A stretch of DNA of 64,000 nucleotides, taken from assembly GCF_014203555.1 (NCBI RefSeq), contig NZ_JACHJH010000001.1, forward strand, positions 171,973 to 235,972. Reading direction: 5' to 3'. The notes below the pieces were generated by a model. That model searched no databases, was not told the origin of the DNA, and saw only the letters and a program-made list of their open reading frames with translations. Below are positions 28,702 to 37,685 of this stretch, piece by piece (positions within the stretch are counted from its first letter, which is position 1; every line of letters begins with the position of its first letter). The DNA is from Streptomyces olivoverticillatus. GTDB lineage: Bacteria > Actinomycetota > Actinomycetes > Streptomycetales > Streptomycetaceae. The translations under genes and the position numbers were made by a program.

Positions 28702-30000
28702 TCATGTGCCGGTCACACGTCCTGGGCCGGCCGCCGTCTCCGTGTCCGGCCCGATGGGCTCCTCCCCCGCGTCGGCGGCCTCCTCCGCCTGCCCCAAGGG
28801 GCGTACCCCCCACCAGGCGGCGGCCACCGCGAGCAGCCCGACGATCCCGCACCCCAGCCAGAGTCCCGCGTGGAAGCGGTTCCAGAGCATGACCCCGACG
28901 AATGGGCCGAGCGCGGTGCCGAGTCCGTACAGGGAGTTCGACGCGCCGAGGTAGCGTCCGCGCAGCTCGGGCGGTCCGGCCTGGGAGGGGTAGGCGAAGA
29001 ACAGCGTGGGGTAGCCCACGATCTCGCCGAAGGACCAGACCAGGGTGCCGATGACCAGCGCGGCCAGGCCCCACGGCAGCGCGTACAGGGTCATGCCGAC
29101 GCCCGTGAGCAGCACCCCGGAGATCACCGCGAGCCGGGCCGGCCAGCGCTGCACCACCTTGGCGACCAGCAGCTCGCAGGTGATCACGAGGAAGCCGTTG
29201 AGCGACACCATGGACGCGTACACGCCGGTGCCGTATCCCTCGTGACGTACCGTCAGGGGAAGCGTGGAGACGTACTGGATGTAGATCATCGAGCTGGCGA
29301 ACATCGCCACCAGGAACAGCAGGTACTTCCGGTCCGCCAGCACCGCCATGTAGCTCGGCTTCCGCTGCCCGGCGGCGTCCGGCGCCGCTTCGGACGGCTG
29401 TGCCGCCTCCTCGCCCCGGCCCTTCGGCAGGGTGGTCGCGGCGATGGCCGCGAAGATCAGGACGGCCACGGACTCGCCCCAGAACAGGAAGTCCCAGGAG
29501 ACCTGGACCAGCGCCGCGCCCAGAAGGGGCGCCGCCGTGGTGCCGAGGTTGATCGCCAGCCGCACCATGGCGAAGATCATGACCTGCCGGTCCGCCGGTA
29601 TGAGCTGGCTGATCATGCTGGTGGAGGCGGGCCGGTAGGCCTGGCCGGCCGCCGCGCCGACGGCGATGACCGCGAGGATGGCACCGTAGCTGTCCAGGTA
29701 GAGCACGGCGGGCAGCAGCACCGCCGAGCACACCAGGGTCGACATGATGGTCAGCCGAGGGCCTATCCGGTCGGACATCCCGCCGCCGGTCAGTACGCCC
29801 AGGACCGTCCCGGCCCCGTACACCCCCAGCGCGCCGCCCGCCTGGGTGGCGGAGAAGCCGCGCTGGGTCAGGTAGAGCACGATGAAGACCTGGATGAACC
29901 CGCCGAGCCGGTTGACCATGGTGCCCAGGAGCAGAGCCCTGACCGCCGCCGGAGACTCCCGCCACACCGTCTTCACACCGGCGCGCTGCTGGTCTCCCAC
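28702..30000 (-). CDS. MFS transporter, probable drug/metabolite exporter
   Basis: Encodes 432 residues. The GTG at 30000 is chosen for AGGAGG seven bases upstream. Twelve hydrophobic segments are visible with a charged central loop (KGRGEEAAQPSEAAPDAAGQ). The A-like motif after TM2 is GGGMSDRIGPRLT. It resembles MdtH/YceL-type exporters. First gene of the minus-strand arm and divergent from the plus-strand biosynthetic arm, so it probably exports the cluster product or gives self-protection. Confidence 0.9.
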   Translation of the reverse strand: MGDQQRAGVKTVWRESPAAVRALLLGTMVNRLGGFIQVFIVLYLTQRGFSATQAGGALGVYGAGTVLGVLTGGGMSDRIGPRLTIMSTLVCSAVLLPAVLYLDSYGAILAVIAVGAAAGQAYRPASTSMISQLIPADRQVMIFAMVRLAINLGTTAAPLLGAALVQVSWDFLFWGESVAVLIFAAIAATTLPKGRGEEAAQPSEAAPDAAGQRKPSYMAVLADRKYLLFLVAMFASSMIYIQYVSTLPLTVRHEGYGTGVYASMVSLNGFLVITCELLVAKVVQRWPARLAVISGVLLTGVGMTLYALPWGLAALVIGTLVWSFGEIVGYPTLFFAYPSQAGPPELRGRYLGASNSLYGLGTALGPFVGVMLWNRFHAGLWLGCGIVGLLAVAAAWWGVRPLGQAEEAADAGEEPIGPDTETAAGPGRVTGT

Positions 30001-30272
30001 CACACCACCTCCTGGCCGGCTGCCGGCCCGTTGATCGCCCCGTCTCCGGCAACTCTGCTGCCGCCCGCGCCCGAGCAACAGCGGCAGGACTGCCCGGCAA
30101 CCACGAATTGCTGCCACCGCCCGCCGGGTTGGGCAGGGGGTCCCAGCGGGGCCGCCGGGACCAATGTCCTATGGCGGCGGGCCACCCTGCCGTACGAGTG
30201 TGTTCCGCAGCAGCGAGGCACCGGAATTGAAGTGCACAACGGTGGTGCACCACGGTCGCGACGGGAGTTCTC
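30001..30272. promoter_or_regulatory. Divergent promoter region between the two arms of the cluster
   Basis: These 272 bases separate the start codons of the MFS gene (minus) and the first M29/NicX-like gene (plus). Two copies of the self-complementary hexamer gtgcac lie at 30232-30237 and 30245-30250, with seven bases between, shortly before the plus-strand start; they could form an operator. No clear -35/-10 pair is evident. Confidence 0.5.
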
Positions 30273-31340
30273 ATGGCCGCACGAATCACTGTCGATCCCG
30301 GAAAGCTCAGCCAATTCGGCCAGGCCGCCGGAAGCACTTTCTGCTTGGTGACGAATCCCGAACTGACCGATGCGCTGGAGGTGGCGGAGACCGCCGCCTA
30401 CGACCGGTTCCTGACGCTGACCATCAGCGCGGGCGAGCGCTTCGAGGATCTGCTGGAAAAGAGCATTCCGGAGCCGGCCCATATTCTCGTGATATCCCCG
30501 TACCGGTTCTTCGAGTCCCCCGACCCGTCCTTGGTCGGGCGCCGGAAGATCATGGGTATGGCGTGCAATTCCACGCCCACCACGCTCACCGAGATCCGGC
30601 ATTTCCTCGGGGTGATGGAACGCACCTCGGCCGCCGAACAGGGCGCTTTCTCCGACACGTTCTTCGAGATCGCCGAGGAGGCCGGCCACCTGGAGTACGT
30701 CGACCCCCGGCACGGCACCCGCGCCGTCATGGACCACCTGCGCGACGGCCTGGTGTGGAACCAGCAGGCCGGCCCGCTCGACTGGGGCGACCAGCAGATC
30801 GTCCCGGCGGGCGAGATCAGCGTGCTGCCGATCGAGATCCGGGAGTTCCAGGAGGACCTGCGGCTGCCCCTGGAAGGCGAGATCACGCTGCGCGGCTACC
30901 CCATCCTGCACAGCGGCACGCCGTCGTTCTCCCGCGCCGACCAGGCGCGCATCCACTCCCGGCTGTGGACCATGCGCGACAACGCCATCAAGGCGGTCGT
31001 GGAGGACGGCCGGATCACGCACCTGACGGCGCTCGACGCGGGCGCGGCCCCGGCGCTGGAGATGCTTGAGCAGATGTTCGCGGTGGACTCCCGCTACCGC
31101 ATCGTGTGGGAGATCGGGCACGCGCTCAACACCGCGCTGGACATCCTTCCGGGCAACCACGCCATGAACGAGGTGTACGGCGGCACCGAGGGCTGCCTGC
31201 ACTACGGGCTGGGCCTGACGCCGTTCACCCAGTACCACCTCGACATCATCTCGCCCGACACCCGCGTCGTGAGCGACAACGGCCCGTCCCTGATCGGGCA
31301 CTTGGACCACCCCACCGTCGAGCGGGTCGTCTCCGTCTGA
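30273..31340 (+). CDS. M29 aminopeptidase / NicX-fold protein, with intact HxD site
   Basis: Encodes 355 residues; GGGAG stands five bases before the ATG. The C-terminal third carries the family pattern: VWEIGHALNTALDILPGN, then MNEVYGGTEGCLHYGLG and the metal-type HxD in TQYHLDIIS (about H322 and D324). M29 aminopeptidases and the non-heme iron dioxygenase NicX share this fold and place metal ligands there. The N-terminal half opens FGQAAGSTFCLVTN. It is a clear homologue of the gene at 31539, with shared WNQQAG, LRG-P-I and TP-T blocks. Role unknown: peptide trimming or an oxygenase-like step on a peptide-bound residue are both open. Confidence 0.75.
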   Translation: MAARITVDPGKLSQFGQAAGSTFCLVTNPELTDALEVAETAAYDRFLTLTISAGERFEDLLEKSIPEPAHILVISPYRFFESPDPSLVGRRKIMGMACNSTPTTLTEIRHFLGVMERTSAAEQGAFSDTFFEIAEEAGHLEYVDPRHGTRAVMDHLRDGLVWNQQAGPLDWGDQQIVPAGEISVLPIEIREFQEDLRLPLEGEITLRGYPILHSGTPSFSRADQARIHSRLWTMRDNAIKAVVEDGRITHLTALDAGAAPALEMLEQMFAVDSRYRIVWEIGHALNTALDILPGNHAMNEVYGGTEGCLHYGLGLTPFTQYHLDIISPDTRVVSDNGPSLIGHLDHPTVERVVSV

Positions 31341-31388
31341 ACGGCCAGGGGTGTGCACCACCGACATCGCCGACAGGAGGTGACAGTG

Positions 31389-31451
31389 ATGAAGGACAAG
31401 AAGATCAAGGTTCAGAAGAACCGCAACTACCTGGGCACGCTGCTCGGCTGA
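31389..31451 (+). CDS. 20-residue basic peptide; candidate RiPP precursor or carrier peptide
   Basis: Encodes MKDKKIKVQKNRNYLGTLLG and stops with TGA. AGGAGG at 31375-31380 with an eight-base spacer is the best ribosome binding site seen in this region, a strong sign that the frame is real. The N-terminal 12 residues are Lys/Arg-rich (seven of twelve are basic) and could be a leader, the C-terminal NYLGTLLG a core with a single Tyr, a Thr and a C-terminal Gly. It lies 48 bases after one M29/NicX-like gene and 87 before its homologue, and a strong stem follows at once. No Cys or Ser is present, so lanthipeptide or thiazole chemistry is excluded. A free C-terminal Gly suits amide extension by the ATP-grasp ligase. 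Confidence 0.75.
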   Translation: MKDKKIKVQKNRNYLGTLLG

Positions 31452-31458
31452 TCACCGT

Positions 31459-31491
31459 CCCGTGGCGGGGCCCTCAAGGCCCCGCCACGGG
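31459..31491 (+). terminator. Attenuator-like hairpin between the peptide gene and downstream enzymes
   Basis: A perfect 14-bp stem (31459-31472, cccgtggcggggcc, with 31478-31491) and a five-base loop begins seven bases after the peptide stop codon. The next gene begins at 31539 on the same strand. A partial terminator or mRNA-stabilising stem here would raise peptide level relative to the enzymes, as in many precursor-peptide operons. Confidence 0.85.
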
Positions 31492-31538
31492 TTCACCGGG
31501 CACACGGTCATGCCGGCAGAACCCGAAGGAGTGCGCCC

Positions 31539-32627
31539 GTGTCACCGCTGGAAATCACCGCAAGCGACTTCGGCCAGTTCGGCGAACCGTCCGGCACCTT
31601 CTGCCTGGTGACGGACGAGAGCGGCGGCAAGGCGATCCACTGCCTCCCGGGGCGGGGATACGACCGGGTCCTGCACCTCACGCTGCCCGACGGACAGAGC
31701 CTGGGCGAGCTCCTCGACGCGCGCGTGCCCGCGGACGCCCATGTGCTGGTGGCCTGCCCCGGCCGGTTCGTCACCTCGCCGGGCCCCCGTGAACTGGGCG
31801 GGCGGAAGCTGTCGGTGCTCCCGGCCGGCTCGACCCCGCTGACGCCCGGCCACGTCGCCTACCTCCTGCAGACCGCGGCCCGTACGGACGTGGCCCGCCA
31901 GGAGGCGCTGGCCGAGGAGTTCTTCGGACACGCCGAGGCCTACGACCGGCTGCTGATCACGGACGACGAGGCGGGCTGCGAGGCCGAGTTCGACCACACG
32001 GCGGGCGAGTGCGTGTGGAACCAGCAGGCCGGGGTGCTCTCCCCCGGCGAGCAACAGGTCTTCCCGTCGGGCAAGCTGAGCGTGACGGCCGCCGAGATCA
32101 CCGTCTTCTCCCCCGAGGCCCGGCTGAGCGGGCTGACCGGCACACTGGCGCTGCGCGGCTGGCCCATCGTCCACCGCGGCGCCGACCCGGCCGACGAGCC
32201 CGGCCAGCAACGGCTGTTCGAGGCCCTGGCGCCGCTGGTCTCCCACCCCGTATGGCTCACCGTGACCGGCGGCGTCATCGAGGACGTCACCGCGCCGGAC
32301 GCCGCCGCCCGGCCCGCCGCCGAGGCGCTCGACGCTCTGCTGGGCACCGAACCGCTCTACCGCACCATCTGGGAGCTGGGCTTCGGCATCAACACCACGA
32401 CGGAGATCATCCCCGCCAACTGCGGGCCCAACGAGGTCCACGGGGCCTCCCACGGGGTGGTCAACCTCGGGCTCGGGGTCACCCCCACCACCCGCTTCGC
32501 CCTCGCCTTCCTCTGCCCGCGCAGTTCGCTGCTGACCCCCGACGGCACCCCGGTGCTCGGTGCCCGCAGGGCCGTGCGCCGCGGACGGATGCGGCGGGTC
32601 TCCAGCGCGAGCTGCGGCTGCCACTGA
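31539..32627 (+). CDS. M29/NicX-fold paralogue lacking the HxD metal pair
   Basis: Encodes 362 residues from GTG with AAGGAG seven bases upstream. It aligns with the 30273 gene over its length: FGEPSGTFCLVTD, CVWNQQAGVLSPGEQQ, LRGWPIVHRG, IWELGFGINTTTEIIPAN and NEVHGASHG. Three positions are changed: the WEIGH His is Phe, the LHYGLG His is Asn (VVNLGLG), and the YHLD pair is FALA. The metal site is therefore probably lost and this may be a structural partner. The tail is Arg-rich and ends in SSASCGCH, two Cys and a His that are absent from the homologue. Confidence 0.75.
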   Translation: MSPLEITASDFGQFGEPSGTFCLVTDESGGKAIHCLPGRGYDRVLHLTLPDGQSLGELLDARVPADAHVLVACPGRFVTSPGPRELGGRKLSVLPAGSTPLTPGHVAYLLQTAARTDVARQEALAEEFFGHAEAYDRLLITDDEAGCEAEFDHTAGECVWNQQAGVLSPGEQQVFPSGKLSVTAAEITVFSPEARLSGLTGTLALRGWPIVHRGADPADEPGQQRLFEALAPLVSHPVWLTVTGGVIEDVTAPDAAARPAAEALDALLGTEPLYRTIWELGFGINTTTEIIPANCGPNEVHGASHGVVNLGLGVTPTTRFALAFLCPRSSLLTPDGTPVLGARRAVRRGRMRRVSSASCGCH

Positions 32628-32661
32628 CCGGCCGCCACCCGACCGTCCCAAGGAGGACACC

Positions 32662-33390
32662 ATGCCGTCCAGGCCCGGACTGCGCGAGCGCGTCGACGCG
32701 CTCCTCGACTCCTTCATCAAGGACTTCTACGAGACCGTCCCCTACGCCCGGCACCAGAAGAGCGCCGAGAAGATCGACCTCGAGTACTACAAGCGGCACA
32801 ACATCGAGACGATCCTGCGGCTGCGCCGCAAGCGCACCATCGACGCGCTCGCCATCAAGTACTTCACCAAGAAGGACCCGGTGCAGGCCAAGGCCTGGGC
32901 GCACTACACCGACGACGAGATGCTGCACGACCGGCTCTTCGCCGCCGACCTGGCGAAGGTGGGGGTCTCCAAGGAGGAGATCTACTCCACCGAACCGCTG
33001 CTCTCCACCAAGCTGCTGACCGGGTACCTCCAGTACGGCATGGAGTTCGAGGACAGCCCCCTGGCCCTGATCGCCAGCGTCTACTTCGTGGAGTACACCA
33101 CCACCCGCACCCAGCCGGAGTGGCTGGACAACCTGGAGAAGGTGCTGGGCGCGGACGAGGTCAAGGGCCAGCGCGCGCACGTCAACACCGACCTGGACGA
33201 CGACCACGACGACTTCGTCTGGCGCGTGTTGACCAGCCTGGTCACCACGGACGAGGAAGAGCGCGCGGTCGAGCGGCACCTGCACCACATCTACTGGCTG
33301 TGGAAGCTGTACTTCGTGGAGCTGCACCAGCGCACCGTGCTGGGCAAGGAGGGCGAGCAGATCGCGCTGCCCACCGCGGCCGAGGCCTGA
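32662..33390 (+). CDS. Heme-oxygenase-like diiron oxidase (HDO) superfamily protein
   Basis: Encodes 242 residues, almost all helical; AGGAGG stands directly upstream of the ATG. Candidate metal ligands follow the HDO pattern: E86 and H89 in DDEMLHDR (ExxH), E144 in YFVEYTTTR, then H173, D177 and H182 in HVNTDLDDDHDDF. HDOs such as UndA, BesC and SznF activate O2 at a labile diiron centre for decarboxylation, C-C cleavage or N-hydroxylation. It is also possible that it belongs to the TenA/PqqC-like branch. It probably carries out the oxidative step of the cluster. Substrate unknown. Confidence 0.75.
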   Translation: MPSRPGLRERVDALLDSFIKDFYETVPYARHQKSAEKIDLEYYKRHNIETILRLRRKRTIDALAIKYFTKKDPVQAKAWAHYTDDEMLHDRLFAADLAKVGVSKEEIYSTEPLLSTKLLTGYLQYGMEFEDSPLALIASVYFVEYTTTRTQPEWLDNLEKVLGADEVKGQRAHVNTDLDDDHDDFVWRVLTSLVTTDEEERAVERHLHHIYWLWKLYFVELHQRTVLGKEGEQIALPTAAEA

Positions 33391-33400
33391 GGGCCCCGGG

Positions 33401-34210
33401 GTGCGGGGCCCGAGCGGCCGGGCGGCTGCGCCCGGCACCCCCGGGGCGGCCCGCGCGGCCGGGCAGCCGGGCGCCGAGGTGCTGGCGCTGCCGCCCGGCC
33501 GGCTGCTGCCGCCCGCGACCGAGCGGTGGATCGTCGACGGCCTGGTGACGGCCATGCCCGACCTGCGGGCCCGCGAGCTGTTCGCCGAGCGCCGCGACAT
33601 GCTCACCGAGGCCGACTACGTGGTGGCGGCCGTGGACCGGGAGCGGGACGCGGTCGTCGCCCTGCTCACCTCGCGGTGGGCGGCGCTGCCCTCGGGCCGG
33701 AGCTGTCTGCACGTGATGACCCAGTTCGTGGGCGACGCCTACCGGCACGGGGCACTGTTCGCCGCGAGCTGGGCCGCCCACTTCCGCGGGCTGCTGGCCG
33801 ACGGGCACGCCTTCCCCGAGGTGATCGCGCTCAAGACCTACAACCCGGTGGTGCACTGCGCGATGGCCGCGTTCGCCGGGCATCCGGACATCCGCATGTA
33901 CCCCGACCTCACGGGGGCCGACCTCACGGGGGCGCCCCGCACCCCCGATCCGCTGGCGGCCGAGGTGGCGGAGGCCCTGGTCCCCGGGCACCCGTTCGAC
34001 CCGGTGCAGGGGATCTTCCCCGGCATCGGGCGGCCCCGCGACCTCTACCGCAAGCGGCCCCTGAGCTCGGTGCCGGCCGTCAACGCCCACTTCGCCGACC
34101 GCCTCGAACCGGCCGACCGGCTGCTGTGCATGCTGCACGTCCCCACCGAGGCCGGGCGGCACGCCATCCTCACGGCCCTCGGCGTACGGCCGCCCGGGCC
34201 CCGTCCGTAG
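33401..34210 (+). CDS. Unknown protein, possibly GNAT-like acyltransferase
   Basis: Encodes 269 residues if the GTG at 33401 is used; the first ~25 residues are Ala/Gly/Pro-rich, and a GTG near 33479 would begin at VLALPPGRL. The middle resembles the GNAT core: VVALLTSRWAALPSGRSCLHV as strands, FVGDAYRHGALFAASWAAHF as the acyl-CoA helix region, and PEVIALKTYNPVVHCAMAAF near the C-terminal strand. This is a by-eye impression without a diagnostic motif. No membrane segment or signal peptide. The start lies 11 bases after the oxidase stop, so it belongs to the same operon. Confidence 0.55.
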   Translation: MRGPSGRAAAPGTPGAARAAGQPGAEVLALPPGRLLPPATERWIVDGLVTAMPDLRARELFAERRDMLTEADYVVAAVDRERDAVVALLTSRWAALPSGRSCLHVMTQFVGDAYRHGALFAASWAAHFRGLLADGHAFPEVIALKTYNPVVHCAMAAFAGHPDIRMYPDLTGADLTGAPRTPDPLAAEVAEALVPGHPFDPVQGIFPGIGRPRDLYRKRPLSSVPAVNAHFADRLEPADRLLCMLHVPTEAGRHAILTALGVRPPGPRP

Positions 34211-34237
34211 CCCACCCCGGAAAACGAGAGGGCGGCC

Positions 34238-35341
34238 ATGCACCGGCTCTTCCCCCTGGACTACGCCCAGGCACGCGCGGACTTCCTGCGGGCCGCGAGC
34301 GCCGCGGGCGCGAGCCTGCGCAGCCACCGGCTGCCCGGCCGCCACGGCCCCGACGGCTCGCAGCTGACCGTGGACACCGCCTACACGGGCCCGAAGGACG
34401 CCTCCCGGCTGCTGGTGACGGTCTCCGGGACGCACGGCATCGAGGGCTTCTGCGGCTCCGCCTGCCAGAGCCGCGTCCTGCTGGAGGAGGGCCTGGCACG
34501 GGCCGCCGGGCCGGACACCGGCGTCCTGCTGGTGCACGCCCTCAATCCGTACGGCTTCGCCTACCTGCGCCGCGTCAACGAGGACAACGTCGACCTCAAC
34601 CGGAACTTCGTCGACCACGGTGCGCCGCCGCACAACGACGCCTACGACCGGGTGCACCCGGCCCTCCTCGGCCACGGCCGCGCCCGCTTCTCGCCCGAGG
34701 AGACCACCGCGGAGCTGCTCGGCCTCCGTGACCGGCTGGGTGCGCGCACCTTCCAGGAGGCCGTCACCCGGGGCCAGTACCGGCATGCGGACGGCCTGTT
34801 CTACGGCGGTGAGCGGCCCGTGTGGTCGCACCGGGTGCTGCGCCGGATCGTGGCGGAGCACCTGGCCGGTGCCGAGCACATCGCCTACATCGACCTGCAC
34901 ACCGGCCTCGGCGAGCGCGGCACCGGCGAGCCGATCTTCCGCGGCGGCCGCGACGCGGGCGCGCACGAGCGGGCCCGCGCCTGGTACGGGGCGGCGCTGA
35001 CCGCCTCCGAGGAGGGCACCTCCTCCTCTACCGTGATCGTCGGCAACACCGCGACCGCGGTCGCCGACGGGCTGGCCGAGGGCCAGGAGCTCACGGCGAT
35101 CACCCTGGAATTCGGCACCCTGCCCGGACCCGAGGTGCTGCTCGCCCTCTGCGCGGACAATCTGCTGCACCTGCGGCAGCCGCCGGAGTCCGCGGTGCGG
35201 GCGCCGGAGAAGCGGCTCATCCGTGCGGCTTTTGCGCCCGTGGACGACGACCGGTGGGGCACGGCCGTGCTGCGCCGGGCCAGGGAGGTTTTCGATCAAG
35301 CCCTCAAGGGGCTGGCGAGTTGCGATACGAAGGCGAAGTGA
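34238..35341 (+). CDS. DUF2817 family (M14-like) metallopeptidase
   Basis: Encodes 367 residues; GAGGGCGG precedes the ATG. A carboxypeptidase-type zinc site is visible: H66 and E69 in SGTHGIEGFCG, H221 in AYIDLHTGLGERG, and a candidate catalytic Glu E291 in ITLEFGTLPG. DUF2817 proteins are M14-like but mostly uncharacterised; no signal peptide is present, so it should act in the cytoplasm. Last gene of the plus-strand arm. In a carrier-peptide pathway it would be a natural enzyme to cut a modified residue from the C-terminus; this is inference. Confidence 0.82.
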   Translation: MHRLFPLDYAQARADFLRAASAAGASLRSHRLPGRHGPDGSQLTVDTAYTGPKDASRLLVTVSGTHGIEGFCGSACQSRVLLEEGLARAAGPDTGVLLVHALNPYGFAYLRRVNEDNVDLNRNFVDHGAPPHNDAYDRVHPALLGHGRARFSPEETTAELLGLRDRLGARTFQEAVTRGQYRHADGLFYGGERPVWSHRVLRRIVAEHLAGAEHIAYIDLHTGLGERGTGEPIFRGGRDAGAHERARAWYGAALTASEEGTSSSTVIVGNTATAVADGLAEGQELTAITLEFGTLPGPEVLLALCADNLLHLRQPPESAVRAPEKRLIRAAFAPVDDDRWGTAVLRRAREVFDQALKGLASCDTKAK

Positions 35342-35497
35342 TCGCCTGAGGCACATATCGCATGGTGAGACGGATGACATCTCGCTTGCCGCGGCCACGG
35401 AGACGGGCGGAGAAGGCGTTAGTCTCTTGAGGGAGGACTCTTATGGCAGGGTCCGCCCCGCCCGTCCCACCACGAGCAGACATAGGAGTCCGCCGCC

Positions 35498-36880
<1,383 letters not shown>

Positions 36881-36905
36881 GGACGCCCCAGGCGCCCTGA
36901 AACAC

Positions 36906-36951
36906 CACGAAACCCCGCCCGCGACGCACTCGCGGGCGGGGTTTTCTCGTG
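36906..36951. terminator. Bidirectional terminator between sdaA and cutA
   Basis: Stem 36911-36924 (aaccccgcccgcga) pairs with 36930-36943; outer arms cacga (36906-36910) and tcgtg (36947-36951) extend it. A-rich and T-rich flanks give both strands a run of U. It lies between the convergent sdaA and cutA genes. Confidence 0.93.
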
Positions 36952-36953
36952 GG

Positions 36954-37283
36954 TCATTCGTCCCGGGTCTGCGCGCGCAGCCAGCCCAGATAGGCGTCGC
37001 TGCCCGCCGTGACGGGGGTGGCGACGATCTCGGGGACGTCGTAGGTGTGCTCGCGCGTGAGGTGCGCTTCCAGCGCCGCGTAGCGGTCGGCCGTGGTCTT
37101 GAAGAGGATGCGCCATTCCGTGGCGGTCCCGGCCTCGCCTTGCCAGCGGTAGACGCTGCTGAGGGGGCCGTCGATCTGGGCGCAGGCGGCGAGGCGGTGG
37201 TCGATGACGGTCCCGGCGAGGCGGCGGGCCCGTTCCTCGCTGTCGATCGTGGTCATCACGAGCAGGTGGTCGGCGTCCGGCAT
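36954..37283 (-). CDS. cutA: CutA-like divalent-cation tolerance protein
   Basis: Encodes 109 residues, the family size. It begins MPDADHLLVMTTIDSEERA and shows VIDHRLAACAQI, SVYRWQGEAGTATEWRILFKT and HTYDVPEIVATPV, the conserved CutA1 trimer core. Originally linked to copper tolerance in E. coli, the general role is unsettled. The stop lies next to the shared terminator with sdaA; divergent from the small gene at 37342. Confidence 0.93.
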   Translation of the reverse strand: MPDADHLLVMTTIDSEERARRLAGTVIDHRLAACAQIDGPLSSVYRWQGEAGTATEWRILFKTTADRYAALEAHLTREHTYDVPEIVATPVTAGSDAYLGWLRAQTRDE

Positions 37284-37341
37284 GGCGCCGACGGTAGCGC
37301 AGCGGTCGGCGTTGTCAGTGGTGGCGGTTACGCTCGCCGGC

Positions 37342-37650
37342 ATGAGTTACGCAGACCTGCGCGAACTCCAGAGCGCGCTCACCACCGCCTCGGACATCGC
37401 CTTCTCCCTCGAAGCCACCCCCGCGCCGCACGAGGCCGACCAGCTGGCGGACGCGCTGCGCCGGGCGCTGGCCGCGGCCTCGGCGCTGGGCGCCGCGGCG
37501 GGGGTCACCGGCTGTGCGGAGCATCCGCGCGGGGCGGTGGACCCGCTGTTCGGCGACAAGAACGATCCGCTGCCGCCCGGCTGGGGCCGGTGCCTGCTGT
37601 GCAACGACCGGCGGCGCCGGGCCGGCGCGCAGCGGCGTGGCTGGCGCTGA
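37342..37650 (+). CDS. Small hypothetical protein with C-terminal zinc-ribbon-like cysteines
   Basis: Encodes 102 residues from MSYADLRELQSALTTASD. The N-terminal ~55 residues are Ala/Leu-rich helix. The C-terminus holds GCAEHPRG and, 20 residues on, GRCLLCNDRRRR, a C-x2-H plus C-x2-C arrangement that could bind zinc, followed by an Arg-rich tail that may contact nucleic acid. No strong ribosome binding site; the start is only 58 bases from the divergent cutA start. Function unknown. Confidence 0.65.
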   Translation: MSYADLRELQSALTTASDIAFSLEATPAPHEADQLADALRRALAAASALGAAAGVTGCAEHPRGAVDPLFGDKNDPLPPGWGRCLLCNDRRRRAGAQRRGWR

Positions 37651-37685
37651 CCCGGGGCCCTCGCCCTGGCCCGTAACACGACGGG

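Noticed and set aside
31106..31792. 228-codon plus-strand frame covering the 20-residue peptide gene in another frame
   Set aside because: Arg/Pro/Gly-rich shadow with no ribosome binding site; it spans the stem and both neighbouring genes.
20340..35341. Integrative element or genomic island with integrase and att sites
   Set aside because: No integrase, transposase, tRNA target or flanking direct repeats were found; base composition matches the surroundings.
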